Positions 22,060 through 33,995 of a stretch of DNA of 64,000 nucleotides are shown one piece after another; the first letter of the stretch is position 1; every line of letters begins with the position of its first letter. The notes under the pieces were generated by a model, which searched no databases, had not been told where the DNA came from, and was given only the letters and a program-made list of their open reading frames with translations. Source of the stretch: Absidia repens (Eukaryota; Mucoromycota; Mucoromycetes; Mucorales; Cunninghamellaceae); NCBI GenBank assembly GCA_002105175.1, contig MCGE01000001.1, positions 2,418,001-2,482,000 on the forward strand, read 5' to 3'. The position numbers and the translations under genes are program-made.

Positions 22060-22810
22060 ATATTTTACTTTATATTAAACACAAAAATGACAAATAATAC
22101 TATGCCAAGACGATAATGGTTTCATGATACTAAAGTCTAAGATGAAGCTGATCTAATGGTGACCCCACAGTGCAAATCAAAAATGAAAGGGCTTCCCCAT
22201 GATGTTTGTATCGCATTTTTCAAAATGCCCCTAAATCAAGTTCTAACACTAACCCAAGTTGATCATCACCTCATCGAGACTTAAACGAAGGAGCAGAAAA
22301 CGAAAAAGAAAGAAACGAAAAAAAAGGAAAAAATAGGGAATCATGTGGGGCGGAGTAAGAATAACAGTTGTGAGCAACAACAGGCAGGGTTGTTTCGACC
22401 CCAAATTGCCCCGACTTGCGAGGGGCTCGATGATCCTCGATTAATACATACATGGAACATGGAGCATGGAACATGGAAGATAATAAATTATATGTGAATT
22501 TTATTCAGAATAATAAAGTATTTACAAGAAGAAAGTAATATATATGACTAATAAGGTTAAAATTTGGATAATATAAATTGAGTCTCATAAAATTAAGAAG
22601 AGGAGGGCGGCGGGGGGGCAGAAGGAAATGAAGAAAAGAAAGGACTTGATACAAAGTTAAGATATAAATAAAACAATCAGCTATACTAGAAAAGAACACC
22701 AACAGTGATAAACACTATGGAGAGATAAAAAGTCAGATATAAGAATGGTGTAAAGAGGGGCAAAGAAAGGAGTTGAAGAGGGAAAGGGAAAAAAACCAGT
22801 TTCCATAATT
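21800..22810. other. Spacer with an A48 tract and a family A copy
   Basis: A second uninterrupted run of 48 A occupies 22011-22058. A minus-strand frame before it (21799-21984) reads GDQENVQRNIDWLDFMYWQ but matches nothing I know. A short family A copy lies at 22170-22300. The remainder is AT-rich 3' flank of the G-alpha gene. Confidence 0.5.
22170..22300 (-). repeat. Dispersed repeat family A, copy 4 (short)
   Basis: On the minus strand it reads TTAGTGTTAGAACTTGATTT, then ATGCGATACAAACATCATGG and the core GGAAGCCCTTTCATTTTTGA. It ends soon after the core and lacks the AATAAA part. Confidence 0.65.
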
Positions 22811-24123
22811 CTATAGGAGGCCAACATCTCTAAGGGTATTATGAGCAATAATATCGGAGACGGCAGCCATGACAAACTTGATTTGTTTTGTATCTGTGGC
22901 ACAGGTAAAATGAGTATATATTTGTTTGACCTCAGCACGTGAATTGAGAGCTGTAAAACGCTGTAATAAAAACTGACAAGCCGATTCATACTTGGCACCA
23001 CCCATATAATCCGAGAAGTACTTAACCAATGGACTTCGTGGGAGTTTTTCAGCGAAAAGATCGATTTTGTTCAAAAAGAGGATGATGGATGTTTTGACAA
23101 ACCATTTCGAGTTGCAGATAGAATCAAATAAAGTGAGAGCTTCTTGTAATCGATTCACATTGGAGTCCTCGGCAAGCATTTGGTCATACTCAGAGATTGC
23201 AACCAGAAATACAATGGCTGTCACGTTTTCAAAACAATGAATCCATTTTTTACGTTCGGACCGCTGTCCACCCACGTCAAACATCCGATAGGTCATGGCA
23301 TCAATCATAAATGTTGTTTCTGTAATTCCTGTTGTTTTCACTCGAGATCTTAACACATCCTGGTCACTTGGTATGTATTGACAATGCCCAATTCGAGCAA
23401 TAGAATCAAAATAACTGTTAAGTTATAAAAATAAAAAATAAAAAAATCAGTATATTCAAAATTGAAATTCCGCTTTTTTTTTTAGTTTGGAATCTGCATA
23501 AATATCCTCGGCTGAAAAAAATGAAAAAGCGCACTTACTATTTTGCGGAGTCATTTAGTTGAAATTCATTTGACCTACAGATACACTTTTTTACACCACT
23601 GTCTTCCCATAAGCAAGCAATAGCATTTACAACATCTTGATCAAGCATTTCCACTTGTGATGGCATTTCCATTAATAGGCGGGCATTGAATTCGTTGTGA
23701 GAGTTGGAAAAATCGATGCAGAGTCGTTGCATAGCTTCCAGCGTTACCTTCATGGATTGGATAGTATTGGAAAAAATAACCTCTTTAAAACTTTCTCTTT
23801 CTTCAGGTGTGTAACCTCCATCATGAAGAAGCTTCATCTGCTTTAAAAGTCTATGCAAAAAAAAAACGGAAATGAGATTTGGTTGTCAGCCCACCATTAG
23901 TCGCTACTTTACGTGCTCTTGCCACTTTCACCAGCACCTGTAATACATAAAATAAAAAGCACATCAATAATCCATCTTTCTTTTTTTTTTTTTAATGAAC
24001 TTTACCTAAGAGTAGTAGTTTAGTTTCTGATTTTAAATTGGCACGATCTCGTTTGAGTTGATTTTCAATAGCATCATTGCGTTGCTTTTCTTCGAGAACC
24101 TCAGCAGAATGACAGCAGCCCAT
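22811..24123 (-). CDS. Heterotrimeric G-protein alpha subunit
   Basis: Starts MGCCHSAEVLEEKQRNDAIE at 24123, with Gly2 for N-myristoylation and Cys3/Cys4 for palmitoylation. A 25-nt microexon (23913-23937) encodes the P-loop GAGESGKST. Later exons carry LLKQMKLLHDGGYTPEER, the helical domain, DVLRSRVKTTGITET (switch I with the Arg and Thr), FDVGGQRSERKKWIHCF (switch II with the catalytic Gln), ILFLNKIDLFAEKL (NKxD) and FTCATDTKQIKFV (TCAT), and end NTLRDVGLL at 22811. All five GTP-binding motifs are intact. It couples a seven-transmembrane receptor to effectors such as adenylate cyclase. The last residues lack the Cys that pertussis toxin modifies in animal Gi. The subgroup (Gpa1-, 2- or 3-like) was not resolved. 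Confidence 0.95.
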
Positions 24124-26015
24124 TTATGTGTATCTTGAGTAATAAAAAAAAAAAGTGAGAAAAGAGATAGAGAAAAAGAGGGAAAAAAAAAATTAAAACA
24201 TTATGTATTTCAAAGCCATGAGGATGATGAATCCCTTGATTTCTGCGCAAAGCTCCCTTTTCATGGAGGGGGTATCATTTTTTTCTTTCAACACGACCCG
24301 CCTTCATGACAATAATTATTTTACCATCATACTTAAAATCAACTCATCCACTCTGGTGCATTGATGAGGGGAAGGGAGAGAAGTTAGTAAAAATCAAGGG
24401 CACAATAATGATTTTTCTCTCTCTATTTCATATATATATATTATGTATATCCATTTTCGGCCAAAATAGGGGATAGGATTTTTATGATGGTTCCGAAATT
24501 ACAAATGGATCAAATGAAGCAGGATTGCAGTATGTATGTGCGTCTGTCGATGTAGATGTAGATGTAGATGTGAATGTGAATTGTGAATGTGGATGTGAAT
24601 GTGAATGATGCATTAGCCTTAGAAGAACAAAAATAAGCTCCTTTCTTTTTTTTTCCGCATATAATATTTTTCATCTTTTTTTATTTTCGCAAGTTACTTT
24701 TCATTTTTTTATGAGATATATTCTAGGCTTTGAATCTCAAGTAGAAAACATATTCTGAAAAACTCAGGTACCAAAATATTTCTTTAAATTTATTTAACCA
24801 CCGACAACCCTGCCCCTGGATCGACCGGCTAAAGCAAAAACGTTTGGCATGGTATCGTAGGCTTTCGATTGGCAGAACAGAACGAGGTAAAGAACAATAA
24901 AAAAAGCCAAGGCAGATATGTAGCACTGATAAGAATGATGCACGGAGAGGGCGTTTTTAAAATGAATTCGCTCTTTCTGTCGCCATTTAGTATTGTGCAT
25001 TAGGAGAAAATGTTTTTCCTTTTGAGGTCGCTCGTCTTCCTTATGCTATTCCCCTTCTTTCTTTTATTTTCTCCTATTTTTTACGGACCATTTTTTAGTA
25101 AGAAAGGAGGATGTAATACATTTGTAGTATATGATTTGAAAGAGCGAAAGTAGGTCTCAATTGGTGTTACTGCTATAATGCAAGGGTTACTTTGAAAGTC
25201 TGTCATTGGCTGGAATATACGGTCGTATCAGAGTTATATATCACATCACAGTCATAAATTTTTTGATATATCTCAAATGTTAGAGCAACATTGTTTTCTA
25301 ATCCTTACTGTACGTTTACAAAAGAAAAAAAAAAGAAAAAAGAAAAAAGGTTAGAATCTCTAAAGAAGAAAATTAACTTTTAACAAGCCCACAATCAAAA
25401 ATATAAAATTCTAAAAAGCGTTCCTCGGTTTCGCTGATTGAGTTGCTGGTTCTTCTATTTTTTAATTGCCGTCATTCATTTTTTGTGTTACTGTTTCCAT
25501 GTTTGTGTGTAAACTGCACGATGTAGGACGCTCCTTGGCCAATTTCATTCAAAACGTATTGCTTTGTTCACCCCACTTTTCACCACATATCTACCAATTT
25601 TTTAATCAAAGATTTAAAGTATGTATTCTCTTTACTCTCTATGATTATACTTTAGATTCAATACGAATCAAATCGGTCAGTGTGAAATATTTGAAAAGCC
25701 GCCAATTCAATTTTTTTTTTGGGTTTCTTTACTATGTTCAACCCCATGCACTGAGATTCCTTTTCCCTTTTTCTTTTCCTTTTTTTTTTTTTTTTTTTTT
25801 ATTATTATTTTATAATTACTCTACAAAGTACACTTTCCACTCGTTTATATATCATATATCTTTTACACATTCATCTTTGTCATCAAACTTCCTTGTCCTT
25901 TCATCTCTTCCCACTTCCACTTACCGTCATACCTACCAAGGACAAATATAATTTTTTGACATTATTTACTACACATCAAGCACCACTTACCCATTTTTAC
26001 TGAACGAAATACCAT
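24124..26015. promoter_or_regulatory. Shared intergenic region between divergent G-alpha and STK32-like genes
   Basis: Nearly 1.9 kb between gene starts that point apart. It contains a degenerate GATGTA/GTGAAT microsatellite at 24545-24610, an A-rich stretch at 25320-25350 and T20-type tracts at about 25780-25800. Pyrimidine-rich sequence precedes the kinase start. No reading frame here has recognisable motifs. Confidence 0.45.
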
Positions 26016-28464
26016 ATGGGTGCTATATGCTGCCGGGAAAGCTCATTAGATCTGGACAGTGAAGGTAATAAGCTACAAGTATTGTTGGGATTATTTTGCC
26101 ACCCTTTAGTACTGGTTAGTTGGTTCAACTCTTTGTATATTGACTCCTCCCCCCCCCCTTTTTTTTTTCTTTCTCTTGGTAGTGGACTTGTCACATTTTG
26201 CACTCCTGCGGTCAGTTGGAAAAGGGGCGTTTGGAAAAGTACGGGTCGTTCAACACAAAGGCACCAAACAATTATTTGCATTGAAATATATTAACAAGGC
26301 TCGGTGTATTCAAATGCGGGCAGTCGAAAATATCATCTCTGAACGTCGGTTATTGGAACGGATCGATTGCGGCCTCATTGTGAATTTACGATATGCTTTT
26401 CAAGATGATGAATACTTATTCCTGGCTCTTGATCTAATGACTGGTGGTGACATGCGATTCCATCTTGATCGACTTGGAGTTATGCCTGAAGCCTATGTCC
26501 AATTTTATGTTGCCGAAATTTCGTGGGCGTTACGATACCTCCATAAGAAAAATATCGTTCATAGGTAAATATTTTCTCTTTTATCTTCAATCTCGTTCAT
26601 ACGTAGGCTTACCTCGTTTCAAACGATATTACATAGGGATTTGAAACCGGACAACATCCTTCTCAGCGATCAAGGCCATGCTCACCTGACTGACTTCAAT
26701 ATCGCGGTACAATTCTCGGACTCAAAACCTCTTACTTCTGTTGCCGGCTCTCTTGCTTACATGGGTCCAGAAATTTTACTTAAAAGAGGCTACTTTGCTT
26801 CTGTTGATTGGTGGTCTCTTGGTGTTGTTTGTTACGAGCTTTTGGTCGGCAAGGTATAGAATTAAAGGAAAAAAAAAAAAAGGAAACCACTACTAACAAA
26901 TGTCTTCTCTACAGCGTCCATTCCGGGGAAAAACAAACGAAGCCTTACAGCAAGCCATACTACATGACAATATTACATTCCCGGAATCAAGTCATGTTTC
27001 TCCAGTCGCTCGGGATTTTATAGCTGGTTTATTAACTCGTGATATCAATAAACGCTTGGGTGTGGGTGAAAAAGGTTTTAGACGACTGATGTCTCATTCT
27101 TGGCTACAGCATATTCCATGGGATCTATTGGAAACAAAACAAGCAGTACCGCCATTTATTCCTGATGTAAGTGCTCATCTATTTCTTGGGGGGTGTCTGA
27201 TGAAATTTTTTTTGAGAAGATATATTCTGTTGAACTAAATCCAATTATGTTGCTTCTGCTTTTATAGAGTAAACGAGCGAACTTCGATCCAACTTTTGAA
27301 CTGGAGGAAATCTTACTGAATGACAACCCTCTCAAAGTGCGAAAACGAAATCAACCAAAACGTAGTGCCACATCCAATGCCAACACATCTTTCAAAAGTC
27401 ACGGCAGCGAAGTTGTATTATCTGAGACCAGCCCAGAACGGCAGCTAATGGAGGACAAATTCTTGACCTTTGATTACACCAAACCTGAAGAAAACGAGCG
27501 ACGGAAGGCAGAAATGGAACAACATCGATGGGCTCAAAAAATGACAAAAACGAACGGTGCTGACAAGCCTGGCATGCCTCCACCAACTCGCGGCAGTTCA
27601 CATAAAGTTGTCACTGGCACATATAGCACCAGTGTTGTGGACTATATCAATCAACAACCAGCAACGCCATTATCAGCAAGCGATATTTTAAAATTAGAGG
27701 AACTGGAACGAATAAAACGCACTCAGCAATCAGCACATCATATTTCAGCACAGCAAAATCAACTGCAGCAACAGCATCGTCATCATCACCATCAGCGACA
27801 GGGTATAGCAAGGGACAAGAATCGTACTCAAGATTGGCGTCCTCCTTCCGGTATTATGGTTTCCAACACCTCACTGATTGACCCGGACCCATTGAATGCA
27901 AATGCGATTCAGGCACGCGACGACTATATCTTACAAGCAGGCGGTATACCTCCCCCAGTGAACCCTCCACCTCCGGCTATGGCTGCCCCGTCTTTCGAAC
28001 GAACGATTGGCAACAATAGTATTGTGGATCAGCTTCAACAAGACCGATATCTTGGAAAGGAACAGCGGCATCAAAAGCAGCAACAGCAGTTACAAGAATA
28101 CCAACAACAACAACATCGCCGCAGATCGTCATCGGATTCAATTTACCAAATTACGCCGTCGCCCGAGAATTTGCATCGACCACTGATGGCAACTTCTACC
28201 TCATCTATTGTTACCAACCTAACAACAAATACCATTAACCAACAACAAAAACAACACCAACACCAACAACAACAACAACAACAACAACAACAGCGCAGCA
28301 GGACAGACCCGCCTGTTCCACCTGAAAAATGGATGTTTGATGCCAATACATTACCCCCTATCCCGCCTTCTGCAGCTTCATCACCTTCAAGTCATCCTTT
28401 ACCTCCTCCAAGCATGCCTCCTCCGCCAATTCCACTCGGGTTGTCTCCACCTCGAAAACATTAG
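26016..28464 (+). CDS. STK32/YANK-like AGC-group serine/threonine kinase
   Basis: Five exons: 26016-26064, 26183-26564, 26637-26853, 26915-27166 and 27268-28464. The N-terminus MGAICCRESSLDLDSE suggests myristoylation at Gly2 and palmitoylation at Cys5/Cys6. The kinase domain has GKGAFGKVR (Gly loop), LFALKYINKAR (Lys), ENIISERRLLERI, a catalytic loop with HRDLKPDNIL across the second intron, LTDFNIAV instead of DFG, SLAYMGPEIL and DWWSLGVVCYELL. DFN in place of DFG is a known trait of the STK32 (YANK) family. After the kinase come FDPTFELEEILL, a region with FLTFDYTKPEE, then about 300 residues of Gln/His/Pro-rich low complexity that is probably disordered. The substrate is unknown. Plasma-membrane attachment is inferred from the lipidation motif. 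Confidence 0.92.
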
Positions 28465-29335
28465 TCGTATTATACATATACATTTTATCTATCACCCCCC
28501 CTCCCTCATTTTTATACTAATCATTAGTTGTACCACTAGTTTTTGTAATAGTAGCAGTTTATTGTTTTTAGTACTGTTTATCCCGTTATATATATTTATA
28601 TGTATCTTTATTATATTTTCCCTTCCATTGTTTTTATCTCATTGTCAATGTTTTATAAATAAAATTGTATCATTTTTTACCTCCCGTGTGTCACAATGAT
28701 GTTTGGACTTTTAGTGGAAGTGTCGACTTTGCGTGTGCTTTCTTGATGTGCGTTGAACAAATAGAAGTAACATCGGTGGGTGGCTTACGAAAAGGGAAAA
28801 AGGCAGATAAATATTCATTTTCGAAAATCAAAAGATGAGATTGTCATCTGCTTAGATCAAAATTGGACAGTACGAAAATCATTTCTGGATGATATAAATG
28901 TAATGGTTGACACGAATAGGGAAAATGATCGTCGGATTTGGCGTTGATTGGAGATTAGAACGAGAAGGCACGATCACGCCTTCGAATCACCATATACGGA
29001 TTTTACCTTTATTATATATATGATGTATATCTTTGTTGTTTGATTCATTTATTATAAAGTACCTTTTGCTAATGGACGTAATTGATTTATTGAATGGTGC
29101 AATCTGTACTACCTTTCAATGCTTGAATTTTCTTTCTTTTTGTTGGATTTTGAAACACCGCTGGTGAGCGGGTAATTAAATATAAATCAAAATCAGAATA
29201 TTTGATTCCTTTTTTTACTTCTCTTTTCGCTTTTTTTTTTTTTTCTACTACATATCCACTATTTTTTTTTTATTTACTTACTTCAATACATTATATAGTT
29301 GAAGAACAGTGTGACAAACGAACTTACATATCTCA
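28465..29335. promoter_or_regulatory. Spacer upstream of the sulfate permease gene
   Basis: Holds the 3' flank of the kinase gene and the promoter of the permease gene. Long pyrimidine tracts (29230-29275) lie just before the start. No gene is seen. Confidence 0.4.
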
Positions 29336-32197
29336 ATGGACAGACCTCCCAAAGTTTTGGTGGTAGACTATGAATCTGAACTCTATCATGAAAAATTCAA
29401 AAACGCAGCAAAAGGGTTACCTAAGCAATCAATCGATTATGTGGTCAGTCTTTTCCCTATTGCGACATGGATCCATAGGTATAATATAGCCGTAAGCAAA
29501 TAAAATTAAAATGCAACATATTCAATGATTTTCCTTACTCAACTCTTATTCACGTTTGTCTATTTTACAGTGGTTGGTTCGTGATTTGATTGCAGGCATC
29601 ACCGTCGGTATTGTTGTTGTTCCTCAATCGATGGGGTAGGTATAAATAAAATGTTATATGTGTATCATTATCTGATTTGCTTTTTGATCTGCATTATGAT
29701 ATTAGATACGCGAAGATTGCTCAGCTGCCGCCCCAATATGGTTTATAGTAAGTTAAAATTATAGACATATTTATATATATAACTATATACAGCTACCTTA
29801 ATACCAAGTCTAATATGTCTTATTATTTAGCACTGCATTTGTCGGTTTGATGGTATACTGCTTATTTGCTACATCAAAAGATATCTCTATTGGGCCAACA
29901 GGTAGTCTTCTGTTAATGTCAAGCGAGTAAAATTTAGCACTAACGTTTGCTATTTATTTTTGTGAAGCCGTCATGTCGCTTTTAGTTGGCCAATGTATTA
30001 CCCATATTACTGCCACAAATACGAATATTACTGGTCCTGAAATTGCCGTTACCTTATCTTTACTGACAGGTGCCATTGCTTTCGTTATTGGACTTGTTCG
30101 TCTTGGTATCTTGGTGGATTTTATCCCATGTAAGTTTGATGTTTTATTATATATTAAATAAAACAACTTTCAATACTTATACAGTTTATTTTAATTTATA
30201 CTATGATAGTAACTGTGGTCTCTGGATTTATGACTGCAAGTGCTGTTACTATTTCTATTGGACAGGTACAGATATTTATATATATATATACAATGTAAAG
30301 TGATGAACTTAATGTTTATTTCTTCTTTGTATAGTGGCCCAAACTCCTCGGTCTCAAATCTGTCAACACACAAGATCCGACATATCTTATTTTTGGAAAC
30401 TTCTTCAAACATCTTCCCGAAACCAAACTTGATGCAGCATTTGGATTTTCGGCTCTGATTTTTTTATATGGCGTACGATTCTTAGCAAACTACCTTGGAC
30501 GACGATATCCAAAATACCAAGCGCACTTCTTCTACATTAGCATTACTCGAAATGGTATTGCTGTTATATTTGGTACCTTGATTGCCTACTTGATCAACAT
30601 TGGGAAAACAACATCACCAATCAGTATTCTCAAAACTGTACCAGCTGGATTTCAAGCCATGGCTGTGCCTCGGGTCGATGCGGAAACCATCTCGGCGGTT
30701 GGCAGCTCTTTACCTTCAGCTGTATTGATACTGGTCTTGGAACATGTCGCCATCGCAAAATCCTTTGGACGCATCAATGACTACTCAATAAATCCTAATC
30801 AAGAAATCATTGCAATTGGGTTTACTAACATTTGGGGCGCTTTCTTTGGGTGAGTACTTTTATTCTTTTATTCAAAATAACGGTTCATTTTTACTTACTT
30901 TTTTTTTTTATTATCATTTCGATATAGTGCTTATCCGTCAACTGGATCATTCTCCCGTACCGCCATCAAAGCTCGGTCTGGGGTCAAGACTCCTATTGCT
31001 GGTGTATTTTCTGGTCTTGTTGTTATTCTTGCCTTATTTGCGTTGACACCTGCTTTTTACTATATCCCTGATGCGGTTCTCTCTGCTGTGGTTATTCATG
31101 CTGTGTCAGATCTTGTCTCAGGCCCTACGTATTTGAAGCGACTATATCAAGTTAGTATTTGGGAATTTCTTGTATTTGTGGCAGCTGTCGTTGTCACGTT
31201 TTTTACTACGGTGGACTACGGAATTTATGCATCTGTTGGATTGGCTATTCTTATTCTTTTATTCCGCATTGCTCGGCCTCGATTCTACTCCATCGGTCGT
31301 ATTCCCCTCTCTTCACCTGACCTGGATCCATCGCTGGCGTCTGTGGCAGCTGATACCTATCAGAAATGCGACTATGGTACTGTGCCCGAAGAAAACCAGC
31401 AGCCTTATCTCTATGTGCCTGACAACGACCCTTCTCTTGGTCACTTGGCGGAACCTCTCCCTGAAGGCATTCTCATGCTGCGTGTGGATGAATCATTGAC
31501 ATACCCCAACTCTGCTTATATTACGGATCGGATTATATCTCATTGCAAGGCTTTTACTAGGCGGGCACAAGGTGTTATCAGCAAAGGTGACCGTGCATGG
31601 AACGATGATACCAATCCCGTCAAGGATGCAGCCCGTGCTCAACTACCTCTCTTACACGCTTTGATTTTTGATTTCTCAAAAGTGGGACGTTTGGATTCCA
31701 GCGGTTTGCAAGCCGTAGTAGATGCCCAAACAGCATTGAATAGATACAGTGGCCATCACGTCGAATTCCATTTTGTCAACATTCCTGATCCCAGTGTTCG
31801 TCTCAATTTGATCATTGGTGGTTTTGCATCTCAGCCTGTCCAAAATCGTTTATATTGCATCAACAGCGGTGATAGTTACTCGGGCACCAATGACGAAAAT
31901 CATCAACCGAATGAAATTATGTCTTTACCCTCTCCCACCAAAGATGACCCTGCGCATCAAGGCTACCATAGTCCGGCATATTCCCTCAAAACCCGTCAAA
32001 ACAAGTCTAGTACTTTGCATCTTAATGGATCCACGATCGACACTCGACATTCTCACTCATCTTCTACCTCCACCAGGTATACTGCGATTCCCTTGCCTAA
32101 GGATAGATATCACTTTTTCCATTGGAGTGCTGACAATGCGGTCCGTGCTGCTGCTGTCTCTCTGTCCATCCGTGAAGAATTACAATACTATCCCTGA
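29336..32197 (+). CDS. SulP/SLC26 sulfate permease with STAS domain
   Basis: At least eight exons. It starts MDRPPKVLVVDYESELYHEK. Exon 2 (from 29571) begins WLVRDLIAGITVGIVVVPQS, the SulP signature, followed by YAKIAQLPPQYGLY in a small exon. Further exons give ATSKDISIGPTA, VMSLLVGQCITHI and a run of hydrophobic helices, including GAYPSTGSFSRTAIKARSGV (the NTGSxSRT-like motif). The large last exon (about 31043-32197) ends the membrane domain and carries the STAS domain with HALIFDFSKVGRLDSSGLQA. The family moves sulfate across the plasma membrane with protons and is usually induced by sulfur limitation. A 60-residue Ser/His-rich insert lies near the end. No break was found. It is most like yeast Sul1/Sul2, but the exact substrate is inferred. 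Confidence 0.93.
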
Positions 32198-33995
32198 TTT
32201 GAACACCCAACTTTTGTTTTTTCTGTCTCTTCGTTTGCATTCTTATTTTATGTACCGTAGTCTTACATATTACTTTTATTATTACGTTTACACCATTGTA
32301 ATTTTATTCAATACATCAATAAATATTCCATTTTTGTCATATTTCACCTATCAGTAGTATTATACAGTACGTATTTGTTTTTCGTTTTGATGTCATGCAT
32401 TAATAACTTCGTATTTTATCATATATATCTTTGTTTACTTCGACCAATCTCCTCTTTTTTTTTTTAGACGATATCATCTACCCCAATGGAGGAAGGTTTC
32501 TAGCTCTTATCCCAACTATGTGTGTTTTTTATGTAGCAAACTCTTTTTATTTTCCTCCCTTCTGAAAAAGGTAAGTGCCTTTCCCCACAAACATTTAAAC
32601 ACCGCACGCACAGTGGCCCTTTTTTTTTTTTTTTTTCTCCCTCTCTCTCTCTCTGTCTCTCTCTCTCTCTCTCGTTATTCATTACCTGGCGAGTTTTCAG
32701 ATTTGATGGTGGCCTTATTGTATGTATCTGACTTTTTACTACTTGGTTCCCTCCCCCCGGTATTATTTTATTGAACAAGGACCTACACCTTTTTGAATGT
32801 AAGACACAATACGATACGAATAGAAAACGACGACTTTGTTGAAAGTACTAATAGCATTTTTCTCTCTCTTTTGTTGTCGGGATGAATGCTTGATCTCATT
32901 CTGGACGTGAATGGCGTTTCTTAACTGCGAACCACCACAGAACCATTCCAAATACCCACGGTGTAAGCGAAAAAAATATTTCAAATGGCGTAGACGTATA
33001 TATTTTTTCTTTTCATTCTCGTTTTTTTTTTTTTTTTTTCTTTTTTTCTGCAGCATTCAACATATCTAAAGTCTTCTTGATCCCAGATTAGTGTCAGGAC
33101 TAGTTTAGAAGGGTTTTTAAATCAGTTATTGGAACATGCATAGGGAAACCGTTCATTTTGGATTCAGGATTTTGGACTTCCATCGTTTGGCTTCTTAAGA
33201 GTCATCTTTAGCTTAGTTTTGTGTTAGTTTGTACATAGTTTATATCTACATCTGAATAAAATATATCTGTTTTTACTTGCTTCAATGAATAATGTTCCTC
33301 TCGTCTTGCTTTAGCACTGACAATTGTCATGCTGCAATAGAAGATATCCATTATGTTGTTTTTCTAATATCTTGTCTATCTTGTACAGTACCATGTATTG
33401 AATCCCTTTTTGCAATCGATCGTGTAAACCCCATAATATTCTCCCGCATGATACCTACAATATATCTCTTGCAGTGTTTTTTTGATGTGTTTTACTTGTG
33501 AGGGTTACGCATGAGGCGTTTTTCGTTAGGTGATTTTATTAATTTCATTATGGTTTACCAGAATTCGGGACTCCTATGACTTGTTCGGCATAATACTGGA
33601 AATAGCTGTTCTTGAGCGGGCTAGGTATTTATGTAGAAAATGTTTGAATGTTTCATTTCTTGTGCAAAATACACTGTTGATGCTATTGAATAATTCTATG
33701 CACCTTCAAACACCCTATTGAACCCCAATTCACCGCTTGCAAAATCAATTGAAAAGTCAAGCTTCCTTGTTCACATCAAGTACTCTATCACTCCACATTC
33801 TAATACCAGCTCTTTGGCTTCATCATTCAAAGACTGAGTAAGATATCGGCAATAAAAAAAAAAAAGGTGATTTATTGTAGATTGTAACAAAAACACAGTA
33901 GAATAACTATGTGTTTTTTCAACTAAGATATTTAAGATATAGAGTCAAGCTAAACTAAAAGTAAACGGAAGAATAAGCTAAACAAACTAAAACAC
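32198..33995. other. Spacer between convergent genes
   Basis: Contains the 3' regions of the sulfate permease (AATAAATA near 32317) and alpha-tubulin genes, a (TC)n tract at 32637-32675, T18 at 33022-33040 and a family A copy at 33075-33320. Hydrophobic short frames follow the pyrimidine tracts. No gene is called. Confidence 0.5.
33075..33320 (+). repeat. Dispersed repeat family A, copy 5
   Basis: Shows CAGATTAGTGTCAGGACTAG, a diverged core (GGGAAACCGTTCATTTTGGA), TTTAGCTTAGTTTTGTGTTAG, a CTGAATAAAATATATC signal and TTGCTTCAATGAATAATG, in the usual order. Confidence 0.75.

Noticed and set aside
24723..25000. Two overlapping minus-strand frames with hydrophobic and Cys content
   Set aside because: No family motifs, no splice structure, and the position is inside a divergent promoter region.
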